Virus record (IMG/VR): IMGVR_UViG_3300038701_001201
Location: 1-28,356 of that record
Source of the DNA: a virus
Length of the DNA stretch: 28,356 nt
Direction: 5' to 3' (one strand)
Under the pieces are notes generated by a model that saw only the letters and a program-made list of their open reading frames with translations, was not told where the DNA came from and searched no databases. Every line of letters starts with the position of its first letter. Within the stretch, counting starts at the first letter, position 1. Positions 5,586-11,825 of this stretch are shown here, in pieces. The position numbers and the translations under genes are program-made.

Positions 5586-5886
5586 CGTGCACCTCCCTAA
5601 ATAATTCCCTCGCAATGTAGACCCAATTCACGCCATCGAGCCCGTATGCAAGAATGTCAACCTTCATGGCCTTCGGTAGGCTGCCGGTCATTCCGCCCGA
5701 CATCACGAAGCTCATAACCCTGAGACTATCGTGTGGCTCCTCACCTGTCAAGCCATAAATCATTTTATTTTTACGGCCCTCCTGGCGACAGTCACGCCAG
5801 TATCTACCGCCCGTCCGAAGGTGGTCTAGAATCGCCATCGTTTTTTCGGTGTTGTTGGGAACGTAGTTGTTCGATGTATTCGCCAT
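5578..5886 (-). CDS. Small hypothetical protein overlapping the HNH gene
   Basis: 102 residues from the ATG at 5886, with GGGGAG about ten bases upstream. It overlaps the end of the HNH gene by 83 bases in another frame. If the start were the Met at 5838 the overlap would shrink to 35 bases, but that Met has no Shine-Dalgarno. The sequence has a basic helical start (HLRTGGRYWRDCRQEGRKNK) and a C-terminal AYGLDGVNWVYIARELFREV helix. No family recognised. Confidence 0.6.
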   Translation of the reverse strand: MANTSNNYVPNNTEKTMAILDHLRTGGRYWRDCRQEGRKNKMIYGLTGEEPHDSLRVMSFVMSGGMTGSLPKAMKVDILAYGLDGVNWVYIARELFREVHDE

Positions 5887-6109
5887 AGCAGAGACTCCCC
5901 TTATCGTTGTTGCACTTGGCACAGGCCAGTACGAGGTTGTAGATGTTATTCCTCCCGCCCCTGGAAACTGGCGTCAGGTGGTCTAGTGTAGCTTGGTGCT
6001 TGTGCATCTTCTTGCGGCAGTAGTGGCATTTCATAGGCCACTCGTTATTCGATATACGGGCGACCATGTCCCGGCGCTCCCTCCGGTTCATGCGCTTCCG
6101 CTTACCCAT
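5804..6109 (-). CDS. HNH endonuclease
   Basis: 101 residues from the ATG at 6109. Seen: a basic N-terminus, a CHYC zinc knuckle at 28-31, the catalytic LDHLTPVSRGG (D43-H44), NNIYNL with N58, and CAKCNNDKG at 63-71. This is the complete HNH pattern of small metal-dependent DNA nucleases such as those near terminase or replication genes in many phages. The start overlaps the helicase end by 8 bases. It may nick DNA for packaging or recombination, or be a free-standing homing-type nuclease; its place inside the replication operon favours a genuine phage function. Confidence 0.8.
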   Translation of the reverse strand: MGKRKRMNRRERRDMVARISNNEWPMKCHYCRKKMHKHQATLDHLTPVSRGGRNNIYNLVLACAKCNNDKGSLCYGEYIEQLRSQQHRKNDGDSRPPSDGR

Positions 6110-7424
6110 CCCCGACCTCCTCAAACAGGACATACTGCTTACGAAAGCGGAATGGTATGGTGCCCGTTGGCCCGCCACGGTTCTTGAGGACAATCCAGTC
6201 GATAGTGTCCTCGTTGCTGCCCTGGTCCTTGCGGTGCAGAGCGATAACCTGGTCCGCATCTTGTTCGATGTCGCCGGACTCCCGCATGTCGTGCAGACGT
6301 GGGGGCCTGTTGTCATGCTCACTGGCCCGGTTAAGCTGGGTCAGTGCTATGACGGGTGCGTCAATCTCACGAGCGAGCGCCTTGAGCCGGTGGCACACAT
6401 CGGCCACTTCAAGCTGCCGGGTCTCCCCGCGCAGGTGTGAGCGCACTAGGCCGATGTAGTCAACAATGACTAGACCGACACCGCACCGACGCTTCATGCG
6501 TAGCGCCTTGGCGCATATCTGCTTGATTGATAGGCTGGGCGAATCGTCAATGAAGAATTGTTCCTGAATCATCTGATCTTCGACACGTCGGGCGACTTCG
6601 GCCTGGCCCGCCGGTAGCTCATTGTTGGCATACATCCGGCCATTCACTTCGCCCCGGAGCGACACCATGCGAGTGACCACTTCCTCTGCCGTCATCTCTA
6701 GTGTGAATAGGAGGGGTCTCTTATCAACACAACGAGTCATTATATTCACGGCGGCGGCTGACTTGCCGACCGCTGGGCGGGCACCGAGGACGATAAGCTG
6801 CCCGCCGGTCCAACCACCCGTATGGTAGTCTAGGTTACTCCACCCTGTCAGGATGGTCTCGCCACGGCCCTTCTTGATTTTCTCCCGGGTGGCTAGCACG
6901 GCGTCGGCGGCTAATGTCATGCCGTCGTTGGTCACGTCCTTGTCTAAGACACTGTTGACCGAATCGCCGACCGAGTAGGCTACCTCTGAGGGCTCGACCC
7001 CCATGTCGTGAGCTTGCTCATAGGCATCCCGTGCGACATCCCGTAGCCCCCGGCGCGTGGCCAGGTCCTTGACGATGGCGACGTGACCGGCCATCCCATA
7101 GTTGTCGGGGACGTTATGGGTGATGTCCGCCAAGAGCTTCTTGATACGCTCGGGACCTCCAAGCGTGTCGAGCGGCACCAACCTGCCAACCTCGTCCGTT
7201 GTTGTCACCCAATCGGGCTGCTCCCCCTTGGCGTTCTGTGAGACGATGGCCCTGTAGACGACACCGTGCAGGTGGTTCGAGAAATCTTCCGGTTTGAGTT
7301 GCGCCGAGACATCCTGGATGTCCTCCGGGTCGCATAGGAAGAGACCTCCCAGTATCATCTGCTCCGAGTCTTCGTTGTTTAGGCTAACCGCCGCTGCGCT
7401 CAATCCGCTTCCGCTCCCTGTCAT
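6102..7424 (-). CDS. dnaB: Replicative DnaB-type helicase
   Basis: 440 residues, close to the usual DnaB length. The N-terminal domain (NEDSEQMILGGLFL...DFSNHLHGVVYRAI) matches the DnaB N-domain. The RecA-like domain has Walker A GARPAVGKS at 214-222, Walker B VIVDYIGLV near 310, and the DMRESGDIEQDADQVIAL segment near 390 that is diagnostic for DnaB. This enzyme unwinds DNA 5' to 3' at the fork. It overlaps the zinc-ribbon gene upstream and the HNH gene downstream. No primase is visible in the window, so priming is done by a host or distant phage enzyme. Confidence 0.93.
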   Translation of the reverse strand: MTGSGSGLSAAAVSLNNEDSEQMILGGLFLCDPEDIQDVSAQLKPEDFSNHLHGVVYRAIVSQNAKGEQPDWVTTTDEVGRLVPLDTLGGPERIKKLLADITHNVPDNYGMAGHVAIVKDLATRRGLRDVARDAYEQAHDMGVEPSEVAYSVGDSVNSVLDKDVTNDGMTLAADAVLATREKIKKGRGETILTGWSNLDYHTGGWTGGQLIVLGARPAVGKSAAAVNIMTRCVDKRPLLFTLEMTAEEVVTRMVSLRGEVNGRMYANNELPAGQAEVARRVEDQMIQEQFFIDDSPSLSIKQICAKALRMKRRCGVGLVIVDYIGLVRSHLRGETRQLEVADVCHRLKALAREIDAPVIALTQLNRASEHDNRPPRLHDMRESGDIEQDADQVIALHRKDQGSNEDTIDWIVLKNRGGPTGTIPFRFRKQYVLFEEVGDG

Positions 7425-7554
7425 AAGCCCTCTTGCAGTCTCGGCACCAGCCGTAGTAGTTCCCAGCCCGCCTCCCCGACTTGATAATCAAGGTGGTTAG
7501 CGGGGTCTTCTCGACCCCGCACTTCGGGCACGTCTCAGCTTTAGGCCTAGGCAT
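7384..7554 (-). CDS. Small zinc-ribbon protein
   Basis: 56 residues. Cys pairs CPKC (9-12) and CRDC (37-40) form a probable zinc ribbon, followed by a strongly basic tail (KRAYDRERKRIERSGG). The ATG shares bases with the stop of the SSB-like gene, and its end overlaps the helicase start by 41 bases. Small zinc ribbons in phage replication operons may act as nuclease or recombination accessories. The function here is not known. Confidence 0.75.
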   Translation of the reverse strand: MPRPKAETCPKCGVEKTPLTTLIIKSGRRAGNYYGWCRDCKRAYDRERKRIERSGG

Positions 7555-8174
7555 TAGAACGGTGGCTGGAAGTCGTTGCTAGAGGCTGGCGCAGAACTCG
7601 TTGCTGGGGACGCCGCGAGCGGAGAATCGTCCGCCAGAGGGGCCGCATCATTGAACCAGTAGCTGTGGTACTCCTTGCCGCTCTTCTTGTTCGTGTCGGT
7701 GCCACGGTGGCTAATCTTCACGTTGCAAGTCTTACCGGCCAGCACCGCTGGGTCGAACGGTTGCGGCAGGGGTGTGAGCTGCCCGCTCTCCACCTTGAGC
7801 TTTTGAGCGTCAGAAGCTGTCTGGAGGTCCACGAAACCCACGGCCTCAGCCAGCCGCTTGAGCTTCGCGAGCTCCTTGGCGACCGCCTCGTCGTTGGAGT
7901 TGCCCTTGTTGTTGAACTCCTTCGGGTAGCCAAGCCACAACTCCAGCTTAAAGTAGCGGCTCTTGTGCTCGCCCGAGAGGACTTGGGCATCGACCTTGAC
8001 GATGGTGAACTGGCCGTTGTTCCGGGGTTCGCCCGAGCCATAGTCTGGCTTACCTGCGAACTTGTCCGTCTCCACCTTATTGATTTTCACTGGGTACTCG
8101 CCGGTCGGAAGCGGACCGTAGCTCATCACTTCCTTGACGCCATCCTTGGCGTCCACGTTGCTCAGATCAAACAC
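7554..8174 (-). CDS. DUF669-like single-strand DNA-binding protein candidate
   Basis: 206 residues. The body has the DUF669-like pattern: LPTGEYPVKINKVE, then FTIVKVDAQVLSGEHKSRYFKLELWLG, a helical EAVAKELAKLKRLAEAVG, and NVKISHRGT...SGKEYHSYWF. A low-complexity Ala/Ser/Pro linker leads to the C-terminal SSNDFQPPF, which resembles the acidic-aromatic tip by which SSB proteins recruit partners. DUF669 proteins often sit beside Sak4-like ATPases, as here, where the two genes touch (stop and start share a base). SSB-like role is inference from family and context. Confidence 0.75.
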   Translation of the reverse strand: MFDLSNVDAKDGVKEVMSYGPLPTGEYPVKINKVETDKFAGKPDYGSGEPRNNGQFTIVKVDAQVLSGEHKSRYFKLELWLGYPKEFNNKGNSNDEAVAKELAKLKRLAEAVGFVDLQTASDAQKLKVESGQLTPLPQPFDPAVLAGKTCNVKISHRGTDTNKKSGKEYHSYWFNDAAPLADDSPLAASPATSSAPASSNDFQPPF

Positions 8175-8938
8175 TATTTAGTCTCCTTTTTCTTGCTGCC
8201 AGTCTTGGCATTGCGAATCTTATCAATGATGGCCTGTAGGTCGGGCTTCTCCCACATATCCAGTGCGCCAGAACGGTCCTTGCAGACGTAACGCGGGTCA
8301 ACGTCCATCGACGTTTGCAGGGCCCTGGTCGTCTCAAAGGTGCCATCGTCCTTGACCTTCTTCTTGTAGCGGAAGGCGAGCACCTCGTCGAACGGCTGGT
8401 CCAGCTTGCCACGCCACTTGCCACCGATGAAGGCTGGGCGGTACATCACGCGCCCCTCTTCCTCTACTTCGTCCGCATGGGTGATAAGGATAATCGTGCC
8501 CGGCTGCCTGGAAATGTGGTTGAAGAACTTGAACGTCATGTCGCCCAAGTCGCCCCACGCCGCACGCCCGTCGCTGCCGTGGTACTTGTGCAGCTCCAGA
8601 ATGGCGAGCTGGCTCAAGTCGTCAACCCCGTCAATTACGATGGCATCGTATGGATTGTCGCTGGCTTGCGCCTGGGCGATGAAGGCGGCGACAGCGTGGA
8701 GGCTGGTCTGCCCCGCAACGGCCTCGGCCTCCGTCACGCCCGGCACCGGTAGACAATGGAAGTCCCTGTCACGCAGCGATAGCTGGCCCGGGTCAACGGC
8801 GACGTACAGCAGCTTGTCGTCTGATGACACCCTGAGCGTCTTCGCCAGGCTTGTCTTGCCGACACCCGGGTCGCCATAGATGAGGAAGCTGGTGGACCGT
8901 GCCGCAGCGTTCCGTGTGGTTGTTAGTTCTAGTGCCAT
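8174..8938 (-). CDS. Sak4-like RecA-fold ATPase (recombinase)
   Basis: 254 residues. Seen: LIYGDPGVGKTSLAKTL with Walker A at 22-30, VAVDPGQLSL, Walker B-like YDAIVIDGVDDLSQL near 97-111, and IILITHADE near 148 as the following strand with a polar sensor. This is the AAA_24/Sak4 layout of phage single-strand annealing or strand-exchange ATPases (family knowledge). The protein ends in a lysine-rich tail. It directly precedes the SSB-like gene and is in one operon with the RusA-like resolvase, a coherent recombination set. Confidence 0.82.
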   Translation of the reverse strand: MALELTTTRNAAARSTSFLIYGDPGVGKTSLAKTLRVSSDDKLLYVAVDPGQLSLRDRDFHCLPVPGVTEAEAVAGQTSLHAVAAFIAQAQASDNPYDAIVIDGVDDLSQLAILELHKYHGSDGRAAWGDLGDMTFKFFNHISRQPGTIILITHADEVEEEGRVMYRPAFIGGKWRGKLDQPFDEVLAFRYKKKVKDDGTFETTRALQTSMDVDPRYVCKDRSGALDMWEKPDLQAIIDKIRNAKTGSKKKETK

Positions 8939-9078
8939 AAGATAAGACCTCCGATTCCAATGGACTGCAATGTGATGCCCAGTGGGGCCAATTTAGCAGA
9001 CTTCATCCAGACTGATACGAGTATCAACGTGCCACCACCTAGTCCAAGGATAGCCAGCACTCCCGGGAGCCAGCTCAT
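8929..9078 (-). CDS. Small membrane protein, 49 residues
   Basis: MSWLPGVLAILGLGGG... One hydrophobic segment (residues 4-24), a short basic turn (MKSAK), and a second hydrophobic stretch to the C-terminus. The ATG at 9078 overlaps the previous stop by four bases (ATGA), and its own stop overlaps the start of the Sak4-like gene. GGGGGTGG upstream can serve as Shine-Dalgarno. Two membrane segments in under 50 residues is holin-like in form, but nothing else supports that. Confidence 0.65.
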   Translation of the reverse strand: MSWLPGVLAILGLGGGTLILVSVWMKSAKLAPLGITLQSIGIGGLILWH

Positions 9079-9230
9079 TCCACCCCCTTCTTAGCTACCC
9101 GAACGGCCAGCAGAAACCCGGCGCTCGACATGATGATGAGGCCGAGGTGCGAGATGCCCTCGAAGCCCCGCGCGAATCCTGTCACGCTTAGCAACAGGCC
9201 CAGTAGATACAACGGTACATATACAATCAT
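9075..9230 (-). CDS. Small membrane protein, 51 residues
   Basis: MIVYVPLYLLGLLLSVTGF... Two predicted membrane helices (about 3-18 and 27-43) around a short loop, ending in a basic AVRVAKKGVE. The ATG at 9230 follows the previous gene in a TAATG overlap, with GAGGAGGACG upstream. No family recognised. It is one of two adjacent, coupled two-helix microproteins; they may form a membrane complex. Confidence 0.65.
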   Translation of the reverse strand: MIVYVPLYLLGLLLSVTGFARGFEGISHLGLIIMSSAGFLLAVRVAKKGVE

Positions 9231-9394
9231 TACTCGTCCTCCTCGTTATTTGGTTTGATTAGCTTCCAGCCGAACCTCTCGGCCATAGCCTCGGTCCACT
9301 CTTCGACAATGGGGGTTGCAGAAAGGAGAAAATCCCCCGGCTCTCCAGTTACCAGAAAGAAAACGGCCCCGTAGTCAGCGAAAACGTCCTGCAT
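9230..9394 (-). CDS. Small acidic hypothetical protein, 54 residues
   Basis: MQDVFADYGAVFFLVTGEPG... The middle contains EEWTEAMAERFGWKLIKP, resembling a small alpha/beta protein. The start lies inside the end of the preceding gene (overlap 46 bases) and the stop overlaps the next start. No strong Shine-Dalgarno is visible, so re-initiation after the upstream gene is likely. No family recognised. Confidence 0.6.
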   Translation of the reverse strand: MQDVFADYGAVFFLVTGEPGDFLLSATPIVEEWTEAMAERFGWKLIKPNNEEDE

Positions 9395-9564
9395 AGCATA
9401 GCGACGCTGATTCTGCCACGCTTGAGCATCACCAACCCGAGCTCCCTCGCGTTCCCCACGGGGTCGTCGAGAAGCTGAATGAGTTCTAGCTCTAACTCCT
9501 TGTCAATCAGATTTAGCTCTGCCTCGCGTGTGGCGCACGCACTCACCACCGTCTTCATGTCCAT
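9349..9564 (-). CDS. Small helical hypothetical protein, 71 residues
   Basis: MDMKTVVSACATREAELNLI... from the ATG at 9564 with GGGAGGTGAAG just upstream. The middle is a strongly charged helix (EAELNLIDKELELELIQLLDD). It is the first protein gene after the RNA cluster, 21 bases after the tRNA-Arg. I recognise no family. Confidence 0.6.
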   Translation of the reverse strand: MDMKTVVSACATREAELNLIDKELELELIQLLDDPVGNARELGLVMLKRGRISVAMLCRTFSLTTGPFSFW

Positions 9565-9584
9565 CACTTCACCTCCCTGTATTT

Positions 9585-9661
9585 TGGCTGGCCCGGTAGG
9601 ATTCGAACCTACAGCCTCCCGGTTCGTAGCCGGATGCTCTATCCAGTTGAGCTACGGGCCA
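9585..9661 (-). tRNA. tRNA-Arg(ACG)
   Basis: A full cloverleaf of 77 nt: acceptor TGGCCCG/CGGGCCA, D-arm with GCTC...GAGC, anticodon loop CTACGAA (anticodon ACG), T-arm GTAGG-TTCGAAT-CCTAC, discriminator G and an encoded CCA. It decodes CGU/CGC/CGA after A34 modification. It is the last RNA of the cluster and lies 7 bases after the tmRNA-like element. Confidence 0.93.
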
Positions 9662-9668
9662 GCATATT

Positions 9669-9752
9669 TGGTGGACCCGGCAGGAGTCGAACCTGCGTGC
9701 CGCACCTGCTCACTGGAAGCTCTACGGTGCGGTCGAAACCATTCACGGGCCC
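9669..9752 (-). ncRNA. Minimal tmRNA-like RNA (tRNA-like domain only)
   Basis: 84 nt. Acceptor GGGCCCG pairs with CGGGTCC and includes a G3-U70 pair, the alanine identity element; then comes A73 and an encoded CCA. There is no D-stem: the segment after the acceptor is TGAATGGTTTCGAC, the conserved 5' D-analogue of tmRNA. A perfect 7-bp helix (CCGCACC/GGTGCGG) corresponding to tmRNA helix 2 closes directly on a 19-base loop, so the tag frame and pseudoknots are missing. The T-arm is GCAGG-TTCGACT-CCTGC. A normal tRNA fold fails because there is no anticodon arm with a 7-base loop. Known parallels are the message-less tmRNAs of jakobid mitochondria. Charging by host alanyl-tRNA synthetase is expected but inferred. 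Confidence 0.75.
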
Positions 9753-9826
9753 TAGTTGCCAAGTTGCACCCACAGCGGATTCCGCCGCTGCTCTAAGCGC
9801 CGTGCCAGCGCAGCCGTTTGTCTCTC

Positions 9827-9946
9827 CAGAGCGCATCAAGGGAATCGAACCCCTCTCCCTTCACACCAGTCCTCGGCTAACGAGTCGGAATCGAACCGAC
9901 ACTATCCTCCGCACAGTCTTTGACACCACCCCGTGCGATTCTTGCG
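9827..9946 (-). other. Structured RNA segment with two T-arm-like hairpins (tRNA-like remnant or unusual tRNA)
   Basis: Downstream of the promoter at 9953-9981. Two 5-bp hairpins with tRNA-type loops TTCGATT are seen: GTCGG...CCGAC (9900-9884) and AGGGG...CCCTT (9854-9838). Further stems are CGCAC/GTGCG (inside 9934-9907) and CTCG/CGAG (9883-9869 region). GAACGCA just after the promoter can pair with TGCGCTC at the end, with one mismatch. Read this way it is one long tRNA-Ser-like molecule with anticodon CGA, but U37 and two extra bases before the acceptor are abnormal. It may also be two degraded tRNA 3' ends. Confidence 0.3.
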
Positions 9947-9952
9947 TTCACC

Positions 9953-9981
9953 ACTATAACCCCCGTCGCAATCATTGTCAA
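9953..9981 (-). promoter_or_regulatory. Sigma-70-like promoter of the RNA cluster and replication operon
   Basis: Read on the minus strand: -35 TTGACA (9981-9976), a 17-base spacer, -10 TATAGT (9958-9953). This is nearly ideal. A start near 9946 leads into the RNA cluster, and no terminator is seen between the tRNA-Arg and the protein genes, so it probably drives both. Confidence 0.8.
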
Positions 9982-10003
9982 GAGAAAAAATAGGATTATT
10001 TGC

Positions 10004-10037
10004 AAAAAAAAGCAAGCCCCTGGTTAGCAGGGGCTTG
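10004..10037 (-). terminator. Rho-independent terminator of the late operon
   Basis: On the minus strand a perfect 10-bp stem (CAAGCCCCTG / CAGGGGCTTG) with loop CTAAC is followed by GC and eight T. It separates the structural operon from the promoter at 9953-9981. Confidence 0.9.
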
Positions 10038-10103
10038 GCCTCACCGGCGAAACGGCGAGGGGGGGGTCTACGATTCACCAGACTGGCTTGTAGTGGATCG
10101 ATG

Positions 10104-11159
10104 CTACCTCCGACTTTTTGCTGGCTTGCGCCGGTCGTCAAGTCGGAGCAAACAGTCCGAGATGACGCCGTAGGTCTTGTTGAAGAACTGTAGGCGTTGG
10201 GCAGCGAAGCCCTGACACGCTAGCTCTTCCATCGCGAACCCGTTGTCGCTCTCCGTGGTTCCGTTTTGGAAGCACTCCACGTCATTGATGGTGCGACTGC
10301 TTGGTGTGTGGAAGTGCCCATGATAGGTGTAGTCGAACGGCTCGCCGAGACACTGGACCCAGCCAGTCACCTTTTTATAGAACCCGTGGCCGTGGATACC
10401 GGTGCTACCGCGAACCTGGTGGCCGTGGAATACCAGGCAGCGCCAGCCCTCAATGTCCACCACGCGATACCAGTCCTGGTCCACAATGTCGAACTCCACC
10501 CGCTTCGCCAGCTTAGGGGACCCTTCGTACAGCAGCCCCTTGGTGACGCGGGCCACTACGGTGTCCCAATTGGTGTTGGGGTCGGCGGCTGTGCCACGGG
10601 GTGCTGCGCGACCGTGGTTGCCAGCCACCCATACGGTGCGGACCTTACGGAAGGCCCCAGCGGCGAGGGCGATAGCCTCCGCGAAAATCTCGGGTGCCAC
10701 GACGGTAGCCTGTTGGCCGAGTGACATCTCAAGCTCGAATGGCTGATGGGGGAAGATGAACTCACCCTCAATCAGGTCGCCACCGAAGAAGATGACAAGC
10801 TCGTCAATCTTTGCGCCATTGCGTCGGACGTTGGTAATTTCGATGGACTTCTCAACGGCCTGGATGACACGCTCGCGGCACGTCTTAGCATCGTAGCTCT
10901 CGGTGAGCTTGCCGATTTGGGTGTCGCTCAAGTGGAGCATCGCCGTTTCGCGGTCGCCACGCCCCTGCGATGATACGCTAGGGGTCTTGACCTTGAACTT
11001 GTGTGGATTCGCCCTGATATGGGCCAGCGTGACTTCGGTGAGCTCCAGAGTCCGGTGCTTGGCCTTGCGTAGCTTACGGGATAGAACCCCGTTCGCTTTG
11101 CGTAGCTGGTTGACCTGCTCCGCCAGCTCCGTCACGTCTTCTTCTCGGCGCTTACCCAT
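10104..11159 (-). CDS. Calcineurin-like metallophosphoesterase
   Basis: 351 residues. All five family motifs are present: LSDTQIG (77-83), GGDLIEG (126-132), GNHGR (180-184), HGH (245-247) and GHFH (281-284); they bind two metal ions and cut phosphoesters, in phages often DNA or RNA ends. The first 50 residues form a charged coiled coil (ELAEQVNQLRKANGVLSRKLRK) that may dimerise the enzyme or bind a partner. It overlaps the lipoprotein gene by 8 bases and is the last gene before the terminator, so it is expressed late with virion genes, not with the replication operon. Substrate unknown. Confidence 0.85.
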   Translation of the reverse strand: MGKRREEDVTELAEQVNQLRKANGVLSRKLRKAKHRTLELTEVTLAHIRANPHKFKVKTPSVSSQGRGDRETAMLHLSDTQIGKLTESYDAKTCRERVIQAVEKSIEITNVRRNGAKIDELVIFFGGDLIEGEFIFPHQPFELEMSLGQQATVVAPEIFAEAIALAAGAFRKVRTVWVAGNHGRAAPRGTAADPNTNWDTVVARVTKGLLYEGSPKLAKRVEFDIVDQDWYRVVDIEGWRCLVFHGHQVRGSTGIHGHGFYKKVTGWVQCLGEPFDYTYHGHFHTPSSRTINDVECFQNGTTESDNGFAMEELACQGFAAQRLQFFNKTYGVISDCLLRLDDRRKPAKSRR

Positions 11160-11748
11160 TGCGCTTCACCGCATCGGCTGCTGCCTTCTCCAGGAGCTTC
11201 TGGCGCTCGGAGTCGCTGAAATCACCCGTCACGATACGGACCACCTCCTTGAGATACTCGGGGTCCTTGACCTTGGAGCCGAGCTTCTTGACGGTCTCGT
11301 TCAGGTCGCCGTCATTCGCCTTCAATTCCTCAATCATCTTGACGAGCTCAGAGGTCAGCAGTTCCTTAGTGCCGCCGAGCTTGAACTTCTTACGCCCACG
11401 GGCCGCTGCGTAGCCGCCAGTCAGCAGGGACAGTAGGCCACCACCTAGTGCGCCCCAAGGGCCAAGGGTGCTGATAAGCCCTTTAGCGGACTTCACGGTT
11501 GCCGACTCGTCGCCACTGTAGGCCAGCTCATACTCGCGGCCCGGGACGCGCTCAGACTCAAGTACCACGACGACCTCACCATTCTCCTTAGCGGATTCGG
11601 GGAGGGCCTCTGTGGCCTCTAGGTCAACGTAGAGCTGCTCGCCGGTCTCGATATCCACCATCGGGTCCAGCAGCAAGCTATCGAGTGCCCTACACCCTGT
11701 CATGAATAGTGTCGCGCTGACTAGCAGCGCCAGTAGAAACTTCTTCAT
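11152..11748 (-). CDS. Lipoprotein with internal membrane-active segment
   Basis: 198 residues. MKKFLLALLVSATLFMTGC is a signal peptide with lipobox and Cys19. After an acidic periplasmic part (residues 25-85) there is a Gly/Leu-rich hydrophobic stretch (GLISTLGPWGALGGGLLSLL, about 92-115), then a basic GRKKFK and a helical, charged C-terminus. AAGGAGG precedes the ATG. With the adjacent membrane-anchored coiled-coil protein it could be an outer-membrane spanin partner or another envelope factor; size and the extra hydrophobic stretch are larger than usual o-spanins. Outer-membrane location is inferred. Confidence 0.7.
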   Translation of the reverse strand: MKKFLLALLVSATLFMTGCRALDSLLLDPMVDIETGEQLYVDLEATEALPESAKENGEVVVVLESERVPGREYELAYSGDESATVKSAKGLISTLGPWGALGGGLLSLLTGGYAAARGRKKFKLGGTKELLTSELVKMIEELKANDGDLNETVKKLGSKVKDPEYLKEVVRIVTGDFSDSERQKLLEKAAADAVKRNG

Positions 11749-11767
11749 CTCTGCCTCCTTGCAGGTC

Positions 11768-11783
11768 GGGGCGAAAGCGCCCC
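11768..11783. repeat. 6-bp GC-rich hairpin between the two envelope genes
   Basis: GGGGCG-AAAG-CGCCCC, lying 20 to 35 bases before the lipoprotein start on the transcript. There is no T run, so it is not a terminator. It could protect or process the message. Confidence 0.4.
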
Positions 11784-11825
11784 TTGATTTCTTCGATATC
11801 GTCGTGATTACGGCCTATTCCGGCG

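Noticed and set aside
7665-8291. 208-residue open frame on the plus strand
   Set aside because: It mirrors the DUF669-like and Sak4-like genes; codon periodicity and family motifs belong to the minus strand.
9669-9752. Reading the small RNA as an ordinary tRNA
   Set aside because: There is no D-stem and no 5-bp anticodon stem with a 7-base loop; the tmRNA-type TGGTTTCGAC segment, helix 2 and G3-U70 fit a tmRNA tRNA-like domain much better.
9479-9993. Plus-strand frames across the RNA cluster
   Set aside because: They translate reversed T-arm and acceptor sequences (GFEPTASR, AGVEPACR and similar), a known artefact of tRNA genes.
10050-10070. G-run after the late terminator as a quadruplex or regulatory element
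   Set aside because: A single run of eight G next to a short CGGCG direct repeat is not enough to support a structure.
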